Source of the DNA: Clostridia bacterium
GTDB lineage: Bacteria; Bacillota; Clostridia; Christensenellales; Borkfalkiaceae
Length of the DNA: 41,976 nucleotides
Reading direction: 5' to 3'
Assembly (NCBI GenBank): GCA_017624285.1
Contig: JAGANI010000055.1
Location: 1 to 41,976 of the forward strand
Part shown: one piece after another, positions 15,788-23,030 of the stretch
How positions within the stretch are numbered: position 1 is the stretch's first letter
Layout of the letters: every line of letters begins with the position of its first letter
Notes under the pieces: generated by a model
Databases searched by the model: none
What the model was told of the DNA's origin: nothing
Seen by the model: only the letters and a program-made list of their open reading frames with translations
Position numbers and translations under genes: made by a program

Positions 15788-18700
15788 ATGAACTTAAAGT
15801 TTAAATTAAAATTATTAGTTTTATGTTTATTGATGGTAGTAACTTCTTTTACGGTTATTGCTTGTAAAACAAATAACGGTGGCGGCGTCGGTGGCAACCA
15901 AACCATTAAAGCCGATCCTATCGTACTTGACGAATACGTTAACGATTCTCAAGACGAAACTTATATAACTTATGATGATAAAATCACGGTAGACGGTAAC
16001 GTTACTTCTGCAGAATGGGCTTCACAAGAAAAGTTCTATAAAGTATTATCTATCGGTGGTATCGAACACGAAATCGAAGCATCTGCATACTTTGCAGAAG
16101 AAGGTTTAATTATGTACTGGTCTGTTTTAGGCGCACCTGCGTACTATAACAGCGGTCGTAATTCTTACGATAACTCTGGTGTAGAACTTTATCTTGCTCC
16201 CGGCGATGCAGCTAGAGGCGAGGGTAACGCTTGGGAAATTGACTTCCAAACAGGTGGCGTATACGCATCTAAACGTAACATCGGTTATCACAAAAATTCT
16301 AACGATCCTAAAGTTTCGTATGGTTATTCATCCTGCGCAGCTTATATGGATTTTGACGTTGTTATTGATGGTGAATTAAACGATCCTTCAAATAACGGTT
16401 ATATGATGGAATTTATGATTCCTTGGACACACCTTGGTTATTTTAAAGCGCCTGAATACGTTTGTGTTGACGCTGCAATTATCAACTGTACTTCTGAAAT
16501 AGGTCCTAGAAACGCTTGGTACTCTATTGGTGAACATACTAGAACCGATTACGGTTGGATGAACGTTCAAGGTTGGTATAAATACACTAATAAAGGCTTC
16601 TATGACGAATCCGTTTACGAAGGCAATTGGAAAGTTTTATCTATCAATAAGTCCGTTATCATTTCCGAAGACGGTAAAGACGTTACCAAACTTGGTATTG
16701 GTAAAGCAAACTCTTCAAATTATATTTATTATAATGCTGAAGCTACTGGTGCTATCTATCAAGAAGTCGTAATGTATAACCCAATTTATACGGTATATGC
16801 AGGCGATCTTGATATGAAAGATTATGTTGAAACCAATGACTTAGGTCTTGGCGGTCTTTCTATCGCTGCTGGTTCTAAAACTTTACAATGGGCAATGCAC
16901 GTTAAAGATAACGTTTACAGAGTACGTTGGCAACAAGGTAACTGGCAAGGCCCTGAATTAACTGAAGAACAATTATTAAACTATAACGATCCTACTAAAG
17001 GCTTACGTATCGGTTTATTATCCGTTGGTAATTTATTATACGGCTACGTTGAAGACAACGGCGTTATGAAGTTAGCATCTAGTCACTCTCCATACAATGC
17101 TAGTGGCAACGGCATTGTAGCTGGCGCAACTTACACCTTTGGTTTACAAACTAATATCGATATTAAAACTACGGATTACTCGGTATACTATGGTGATAGT
17201 ATGGCTACCATACCTTACGTTATCAACGGTGGTGAAGCCATTGTAGGTGGTAGCGTTGCGGTAAATGGTAGTATTTTCGACGGTGCAAACGTATTAGTAA
17301 CTCCCGACGATGGTTACGAACTCGATACTTTAACTGTTAACGGGGTAGAAGTTACTTCTGTTTTATACGAAGTACCTGCGTTCTCTACGCCTAAACTCAA
17401 TATCGAAGTTTCCTTTAAGGAAAGTACTGTTGAAAAGAACGAAGTTGCTTTAACTGTAAAACTTGCTGATATCTTTACGGGTGAAGCATCTGCTTACACT
17501 GGTTACGTTAACATTGCTGGTGAATATTCTGCTGTAGGTATTGCAGACGATGAAGGCAAAGTATCAGTTAAACTTGCTGACGGCACTTATGCTATTAGTA
17601 TAGTTGGTTATAAACCTGTAACCCTTACCGTTGCTGACGGCGTTGCATCTGTAACCGAAATTATTCTCGAAAAGAAGCTTTTTGTTGATAATGCTTCTTG
17701 GACGATTACCGAAAACAACGATGGCACCTACGACGTTACTTCTTCAGTAGATGATAATAGTGCTTTACAAGTGCTTTATTTTGATTTAGATTTCACTTCT
17801 GATAAACTTGCAAATGGTTTCGTGCTTGATTTCACGTTTGAAACTAGCATTAGTGGTAATTCTAAGTTCTTCCCGGCATTAGCACTTTACGGTGCAAACG
17901 GTAGCAGATTCTGGCCGCAATTTAGCGTATGGGGTACTAATATCGACTATAAATCAGCAGGTGCTGGCACTACGTGGAAGCGCATTCATAGCGGTGCAGG
18001 CGCAGTCAATGTTGACGCTAGATTTATTGTTACAAGTTCAAACATTTCATTACTTATCAAAAACGGTAGTGATTACGTTGAAACCGATATGTTAAGATCT
18101 TTAGGCTTTACTGATTTAGCTAAAGTAGGTTTCCAATATTGTAACGACTATAATCCTGAAGATACGCCTGAAGAATGGTCGTTTAGTAATATTAAACTTT
18201 CTACTATTAACGAAGTTCCCGTTAACGTTGCTGACGTTGACAACGCAACCGTAAACGTTGATAAGCAAAACGTTGGTTATGGTAACATGGTAAATATCCA
18301 AGTTACACTTGACGAGGTTGACGATGGCGATGACCCGTATATGTTATACGGCATTACCGTAAACGGTACGGCAATTGATTACGTAACTACTGGTAACGTT
18401 ATTAAGGCATCTTTCATTGCTAACGATTTATCTGCAACTAAGTACGATATCGCTTTAGACGTAAGACAATCTTCTATCAACGTGTTAAATATTCCAGTTA
18501 AACAAGGTGTTCCGTACGATACGCTCACCGCGTTAGAAGACGGTACTTCCGTTAACTACATCGGTCCTGTAAGTGGTGTTGCAACCGTTGTAGATGGTAA
18601 GATTACAATTAATATTCCTGATGGTGAATATACCTTTGCATCTGCAGGTTACCTTTCTACAACCGTTTCTATTTTAGAAGGTCAAATTGCTGAACTTGTT

Positions 18701-19273
18701 TTAGCAAAAGCAATCTTCGGTGGTAATAATACTCAAAACACTTACGAGGGTGGTGGCCTTGATATGGCTTGGTCTCCTGAAGACGGTTATAGTATTACTA
18801 CCGTAACTAATAGAACTTATTCTGGTATTGCAGTTGATTTTGATTACACCAAAGGTTTTGAAATGTCCTTTAAGGCAAACTTTACGACCACAGCGTCTTC
18901 AAAGTTCTTCCCGACGTTTAGATTATATACTGCAGACAACAAGACTGTAGAAGCGCAATTCTGTGTATGGAATGGTAGTATTCTTTGGAAGAATAACAAC
19001 ACACCTGATAGCCTTGTTACGCTCCAATCTGGCGCTGGTACGCTTTCTAAAAACTACGTGATACGTGTAGAAATTATTTCTGGCGTAGTAACCTTAATCT
19101 TAAAGGATAGCGATACAAACAACACAATTGCAACTTGGACACAATGGTCTAAGTGTGAAAACCAAACGATTGGTGAGTTTGCTGCAGCAGGTTTCTTCTT
19201 TAACTACGATACTCCTTTAACTGCAAACGAATCTTGGTCATTAACCAATATCACCATTAAACCCTTAGCATAA
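15788..19273 (+). CDS. Multidomain carbohydrate-binding lipoprotein, copy 2
   Basis: This is a 1161-residue paralogue of the protein at 9290 with the same architecture. It has lipobox Cys26 (VIAC), a CBM9/DOMON-like domain (ITVDGNVTSAEW to about 290), a jelly roll to about 475, a divergent InlB-type repeat from about 476 (INGGEAIVGGSVAVNG), an Ig-like segment, a second jelly roll from about 631, Ig-like segments from about 813, and a terminal jelly roll from about 975. The CBM9-like domain keeps ASAYFAEEGLIMYWSV and GPRNAWYS, the best-conserved stretches among the three copies. AAGGAGG precedes the ATG. No catalytic motif is visible, so a binding role beside the GH43 enzyme is inferred. Confidence 0.78.
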   Translation: MNLKFKLKLLVLCLLMVVTSFTVIACKTNNGGGVGGNQTIKADPIVLDEYVNDSQDETYITYDDKITVDGNVTSAEWASQEKFYKVLSIGGIEHEIEASAYFAEEGLIMYWSVLGAPAYYNSGRNSYDNSGVELYLAPGDAARGEGNAWEIDFQTGGVYASKRNIGYHKNSNDPKVSYGYSSCAAYMDFDVVIDGELNDPSNNGYMMEFMIPWTHLGYFKAPEYVCVDAAIINCTSEIGPRNAWYSIGEHTRTDYGWMNVQGWYKYTNKGFYDESVYEGNWKVLSINKSVIISEDGKDVTKLGIGKANSSNYIYYNAEATGAIYQEVVMYNPIYTVYAGDLDMKDYVETNDLGLGGLSIAAGSKTLQWAMHVKDNVYRVRWQQGNWQGPELTEEQLLNYNDPTKGLRIGLLSVGNLLYGYVEDNGVMKLASSHSPYNASGNGIVAGATYTFGLQTNIDIKTTDYSVYYGDSMATIPYVINGGEAIVGGSVAVNGSIFDGANVLVTPDDGYELDTLTVNGVEVTSVLYEVPAFSTPKLNIEVSFKESTVEKNEVALTVKLADIFTGEASAYTGYVNIAGEYSAVGIADDEGKVSVKLADGTYAISIVGYKPVTLTVADGVASVTEIILEKKLFVDNASWTITENNDGTYDVTSSVDDNSALQVLYFDLDFTSDKLANGFVLDFTFETSISGNSKFFPALALYGANGSRFWPQFSVWGTNIDYKSAGAGTTWKRIHSGAGAVNVDARFIVTSSNISLLIKNGSDYVETDMLRSLGFTDLAKVGFQYCNDYNPEDTPEEWSFSNIKLSTINEVPVNVADVDNATVNVDKQNVGYGNMVNIQVTLDEVDDGDDPYMLYGITVNGTAIDYVTTGNVIKASFIANDLSATKYDIALDVRQSSINVLNIPVKQGVPYDTLTALEDGTSVNYIGPVSGVATVVDGKITINIPDGEYTFASAGYLSTTVSILEGQIAELVLAKAIFGGNNTQNTYEGGGLDMAWSPEDGYSITTVTNRTYSGIAVDFDYTKGFEMSFKANFTTTASSKFFPTFRLYTADNKTVEAQFCVWNGSILWKNNNTPDSLVTLQSGAGTLSKNYVIRVEIISGVVTLILKDSDTNNTIATWTQWSKCENQTIGEFAAAGFFFNYDTPLTANESWSLTNITIKPLA

Positions 19274-19346
19274 CGCTAAACTAGTTTAATAAATTAACCG
19301 TTATGCTTTTACGGTTTTCCCATAGGGATTTAAATTAATTATTTGT

Positions 19347-19380
19347 AAAACTCGACTTGCAAAAGTCGAGTTTTATTTTA
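19347..19380 (+). terminator. Intrinsic terminator after GH43/lipoprotein unit 2
   Basis: The 12-bp stem AAAACTCGACTT/AAGTCGAGTTTT closes a GCAA tetraloop and continues into TTTTATTTTA. Confidence 0.93.
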
Positions 19381-19395
19381 TCCTTGCAAAACTGC

Positions 19396-19424
19396 TTGAT
19401 AGAATTTTTTATTTGTGTTATAAT
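19396..19424 (+). promoter_or_regulatory. Promoter of the structured leader and surface lipoprotein
   Basis: TTGATA (19396-19401) and TATAAT (19419-19424) have an ideal 17-bp spacer. The predicted transcription start, about 19431, coincides with the first base of the long pairing that closes the leader RNA. Confidence 0.8.
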
Positions 19425-19430
19425 AATTAT

Positions 19431-19650
19431 GCCAAACGAACTTAATATTGTCGCAAATAAGCATGGTTTTTTTATGGGATAATTATGCTCTATTTTGTCA
19501 TACTATTCGAACAGAATTTCATCTGGTAAAAGTGCAACTCCCGTTCGATGGTATGGCTATGCTTATACTTGCGATAAAGTTCGTTTGGCGACAACTTGGA
19601 GTTTTGCATTTTTCAATGCGTCGACTCCGGTTGACGCATTTTTATTTTTT
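19431..19650 (+). promoter_or_regulatory. Candidate riboswitch: structured leader with terminator/antiterminator
   Basis: A 13-bp perfect stem, GCCAAACGAACTT (19431-19443) with 19577-19589, encloses further pairings: GTCGCAAATAAGCAT with a matching segment at about 19559-19575, and CATAC-TTCGAAC with GTTCGA-GTATG. TGCAACTCC (19533-19541) lies in the apical part and can pair with GGAGTT..TTGCA (19598-19608) as a pseudoknot. The same GGAGT can instead pair with ACTCC (19624-19628) around GCATT/AATGC, an antiterminator. This excludes the terminator AATGCGTC/GACGCATT (19615-19640), which is followed by T5-A-T7. I recognise no T-box, c-di-GMP, cobalamin, SAM or other named class. The ligand is unknown. 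Confidence 0.7.
19615..19650 (+). terminator. Leader (attenuator) terminator before the surface lipoprotein
   Basis: The 8-bp stem AATGCGTC/GACGCATT encloses GACTCCGGTT and is followed by a long T tract ending 10 bases before the ribosome site. Its position between promoter and gene means it acts by conditional termination. Confidence 0.85.
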
Positions 19651-19672
19651 TAATATAAAAGGAGGGAAGTAC

Positions 19673-22600
19673 ATGAAAAAGAAATTCTTATTAGCATTTT
19701 TATTGCTTGTTTTTGTGGGAACTACGCTTTTAGGAATAACCGCTTGTGACGGAACTTCAACCGGTCCGCAAAAGCTTTCAACACCCGTCGTTGCATTAAA
19801 CGGCTCAGTTGCAAGTTGGGGACAAGATGAAAACGCAGATAAGTTTGAAATTAGCTTAAACGGTGTTTTATCTTACGTTGAAATTTCAATAACAAGCAAA
19901 ACGTTGTCAAACGGCGATACGATTAAAGTGCGTGCCGTGGGCGACGGAACTAACTATTCAACAAGTGATTGGAGTAATAGCGTTACCTATACTTTGGGCG
20001 GTTCGTCGTCAACGCCGGATGATCCCGGTGCTACACCCGATAATCCAACCCCGCCAGGCACTTCGATTGAACCTGAATATTTAGGGATTTTTGCATCGAA
20101 TAGCGAGCCTTCTTCTTCAAACGGTTTGCCTGAAGAATTTGCATTTAGTCGTTCAGCGTTTAGCGTAAGTAGATTATCAGCTAGAGAATATCGTGATTTT
20201 AATACGGCGTTAAAAGAACTTTTTGAAGATGAAAATAATCGTTTTAACGACTATTATCCCATAGCATCCGATTATGATATTTATAGTGAAGCGGGCAATA
20301 CGGTTTATATCGAAATTTGGTTAAACAATCCCAGCCAACACACTATTTTATCCTTAAAATTAAACGGAACTAAATATCAAGTTAGTGGTGGGCTTTCATC
20401 GTTCTTTATTTATGATAGTGGTTTTCACTATAACTGCGTATACGTTGGTGTAACTATTCCTAACGACGCTCATACCGAAAAAGAATACGTCGTTTCTGAA
20501 ATAGAATATATTTCTGGTACTTACATAAATGCTGACGGTACGGACGAATTTATGAACGAAAACGACACGGTAACTATTGGATTGCCGTACGGCGCACAAA
20601 GACCAGTCGTTTCTAATTATAACTGTACTTTACAAACGACTAGTGAATATTCTGCATCGTTTAATATAAGTAATGCGGAAGCATTTGTTAATGCGTCAGG
20701 TGGTTGGGTAGGAGTAGCAATTTACGATAATACAACTAATTACGAAATCATATTAAATCAACAAATAACCGACGGCAACGTAGATATTTCAGTTACGGGT
20801 TTGGTTGAAAATTCGCAATATTCCGTAATAGTTTACGTTTTTGGTGACATACACGATGGCCGTGGTGTCAACGTTTGCAATATTTATTACGATTGGATTT
20901 TTACTTCAGAAGCGATATCGATAAATAAAGCAGACGCCGTATTTGAATTAAACGATAAAGGCACGGGTTACGTGGGGGCAATAAACGTTTCGGCAACCCT
21001 ATTTAGTAATACCGCCGAATATATCAAGTTAGAAATTTTAGATAGCGAAGAACAAATCGTTTATACCGACGAAAACTTTAGTGGTGACGCCGTCGTAACC
21101 GAAAACATCTTAAACGGAAAAGACTATACCGTTAAGGTTTATTATAAAGACACTTCGTATCCGGAAGGAAAATCGGTTGAAAAATTCGTCTATATCCCTG
21201 AACTTAGCGATACTTACGTTGATGAAGACGGCTTTTACGCATTTGTAAACGATGCTGTTTTCTACTTTAATTTTAGTAGTTACAACGATAATTACGCGGG
21301 CGTTGACAACTTTAAAGTAAGATTTTTCGATGACGAAAGCGCAAGTTATATTGCGGAAGAAGTTTTGCTTTTAATAGACGATACCGAGCTTATTCAAAAA
21401 CTGACTGATAGACTTTACGAACTTTATGGCAAGCCTGAATTTGCTGAAGAAATGAATGAAGTTCATAATAAGTTACAAAGACTTAACCATGCTAACACAC
21501 TTTGGCAAGATAGATACGAAGGTAATAGCGATAAGGCTTTTTGGCAGGCTGAACAAGCCAAGGGTAAATATTGTTACGAGTTTTCCTACGATGGTGTTGA
21601 TACTGAAAATATCTATTATATAAACGGTTATTATTACGTTTACGTAAACGACGTAAATTCGTTCAATAACGGTTTGTATGACGTAGAATTTTTATATTAT
21701 TTAGATAAAAACGACGGTAAAGGTTTAAAGGAAATGACCGACACCGCAGACGTTAGATTTGAAACGGTATTTTTAGAAGATTTAGCTTGGTACGAAGGTC
21801 TTGGCGTTAAAGATTATTTATTAGACGGCGAAGATTTTAGTTTTACTTTAGTAAACCCCAACGACGTTAGAATTGAAAATGATGACGATAGAGAAACTTC
21901 TAAAGATAAACGATATGTTTATAAGATAGAAATTAATGGTAAAACGGTATTTTCAGACGAAACGGTAGTTGATGCGCCTTCCGTTGATGAGTCCGCTTGG
22001 ATTGAAGAATATCTAAACGGCGTTAGAAACGGCAATTTAGATAGCGATGCGCTTTATAAAAAGTATTTGACTAATTATCAGGAAAAAACTATAACTCTCG
22101 ATTTGTCAGAGACACCAGCAGGGATGTATTCTTTCTTGATCCATACCCGTAAGTACGGTGTTATTTACGAAGAAGATGAAGGCGATGAGTGTATTGAAAT
22201 TCGCGAAGTAGCCGTAATTAAAGAATATGAAGTCCCTACTTTAGACTTTGAGGGTTTATACGGCTATATTAAAGTAGCTGAAATTGCTAGGGATTATAGA
22301 ATCGAAATTGAAGCATACGATGCTAATAATAACGAAATTACCGATATATATATCGATTGGGATTATGAAAAAGATGCTCGACGTTTTGAATTCCCATATC
22401 CCGGTGGTAAAGCAAGGGTTAGACTCGTTCCGGAATACCCCGATTCTTGCTGGAAAGAAAGTAATTGGTCGGAGTATAAAGACGCTACAGCCATTAAATT
22501 AAGCAAGCCTGTTATTACGCAGGAAGGTAGTTGGTTACGTTTTTCGTCTAACGACGGCGAATACGTTTTAGGTTATACTTATATCATTGGCAATGGTGGC

Positions 22601-22759
22601 GAAATGGAAGGGAGTTCTGTTTACGTGGGCAACTTAACTACCACTACCGTTATAAAAGTAAAAGTTAGGGTTTCCGATCAAGGAAAAGAAGCAGGGTATT
22701 GCGATAGCGATTGGAAGGAATATACTTACATTTATTCTGGCAATCCCGACAAAAAGTAA
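19673..22759 (+). CDS. Large surface lipoprotein with fibronectin-type-like ends
   Basis: This 1028-residue exported protein of unknown function starts at the ATG at 19673, directly after GGAGGGAAGTAC. The open frame extends upstream to 19448, but that part is the structured leader, not protein. Lipobox Cys25 (GITAC) follows a hydrophobic stretch. Residues about 35-110 look like a fibronectin III-type domain (TPVVALNGSVASW, VRAVGDGTNYSTSDWSN). A Pro/Ser/Thr-rich linker follows, and then several beta-rich segments. The last ~80 residues repeat the fibronectin-like pattern (KPVITQEGSWLRF, VKVRVSDQGKEAGYCDSDWKEY). The middle is acidic, rich in Asp, Glu and Tyr, with no catalytic motif that I recognise. 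It is probably an adhesin or glycan-binding surface protein, expressed as a single gene under leader-RNA control. Confidence 0.7.
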   Translation: MKKKFLLAFLLLVFVGTTLLGITACDGTSTGPQKLSTPVVALNGSVASWGQDENADKFEISLNGVLSYVEISITSKTLSNGDTIKVRAVGDGTNYSTSDWSNSVTYTLGGSSSTPDDPGATPDNPTPPGTSIEPEYLGIFASNSEPSSSNGLPEEFAFSRSAFSVSRLSAREYRDFNTALKELFEDENNRFNDYYPIASDYDIYSEAGNTVYIEIWLNNPSQHTILSLKLNGTKYQVSGGLSSFFIYDSGFHYNCVYVGVTIPNDAHTEKEYVVSEIEYISGTYINADGTDEFMNENDTVTIGLPYGAQRPVVSNYNCTLQTTSEYSASFNISNAEAFVNASGGWVGVAIYDNTTNYEIILNQQITDGNVDISVTGLVENSQYSVIVYVFGDIHDGRGVNVCNIYYDWIFTSEAISINKADAVFELNDKGTGYVGAINVSATLFSNTAEYIKLEILDSEEQIVYTDENFSGDAVVTENILNGKDYTVKVYYKDTSYPEGKSVEKFVYIPELSDTYVDEDGFYAFVNDAVFYFNFSSYNDNYAGVDNFKVRFFDDESASYIAEEVLLLIDDTELIQKLTDRLYELYGKPEFAEEMNEVHNKLQRLNHANTLWQDRYEGNSDKAFWQAEQAKGKYCYEFSYDGVDTENIYYINGYYYVYVNDVNSFNNGLYDVEFLYYLDKNDGKGLKEMTDTADVRFETVFLEDLAWYEGLGVKDYLLDGEDFSFTLVNPNDVRIENDDDRETSKDKRYVYKIEINGKTVFSDETVVDAPSVDESAWIEEYLNGVRNGNLDSDALYKKYLTNYQEKTITLDLSETPAGMYSFLIHTRKYGVIYEEDEGDECIEIREVAVIKEYEVPTLDFEGLYGYIKVAEIARDYRIEIEAYDANNNEITDIYIDWDYEKDARRFEFPYPGGKARVRLVPEYPDSCWKESNWSEYKDATAIKLSKPVITQEGSWLRFSSNDGEYVLGYTYIIGNGGEMEGSSVYVGNLTTTTVIKVKVRVSDQGKEAGYCDSDWKEYTYIYSGNPDKK

Positions 22760-22777
22760 ATAAAAACGATAAAATTA

Positions 22778-22811
22778 GTGGCGTAGCGATATGTTTTTAT
22801 CGCTACGCCAC
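22778..22811. other. Very stable hairpin after the surface lipoprotein gene
   Basis: A 14-bp perfect stem, GTGGCGTAGCGATA/TATCGCTACGCCAC, closes a TGTTTT loop. No U-tract follows on the plus strand, so it may be a 3'-end stabiliser or a weak terminator. The rest of the gap up to 22950 shows only small AT-rich palindromes. Confidence 0.6.
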
Positions 22812-22949
22812 AACTGCATTTGCCTAATGTTAATATACGTCTTGACGTAATATTTTCACTTTTGTGACGTATAGTGGGCTACACTTTTATTTTGAATTAA
22901 ATTTTTTATGGCTACTATTAGGTAGGCACGGCGGTTTTTTTACGCACAA

Positions 22950-22987
22950 TAAAAACCACGCTATAAAAAGTAGCGTGGTTTTATTAA
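22950..22987. terminator. Bidirectional terminator between convergent genes
   Basis: AAAACCACGCTA/TAGCGTGGTTTT forms a 12-bp stem. T-rich sequence flanks it on both strands (TTTTATT on plus, TTTTTATTG on minus). It separates the plus-strand lipoprotein from the minus-strand TIR gene. Confidence 0.85.
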
Positions 22988-23030
22988 AAATTTAAACATT
23001 AAGCAGTTGGCAAAAGCATTAAAAAGATTA

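Noticed and set aside
19431..19650. T-box or c-di-GMP identity for the leader
   Set aside because: The T-box AGGGTGG-N-ACCGCG element is absent, and the AGTGCAAC string resembles c-di-GMP-II only locally, without the rest of that fold.
19448..19672. N-terminal extension of the 19673 lipoprotein by 75 codons
   Set aside because: The region is a structured leader with a terminator; a signal peptide and GGAGGG ribosome site mark the ATG at 19673.
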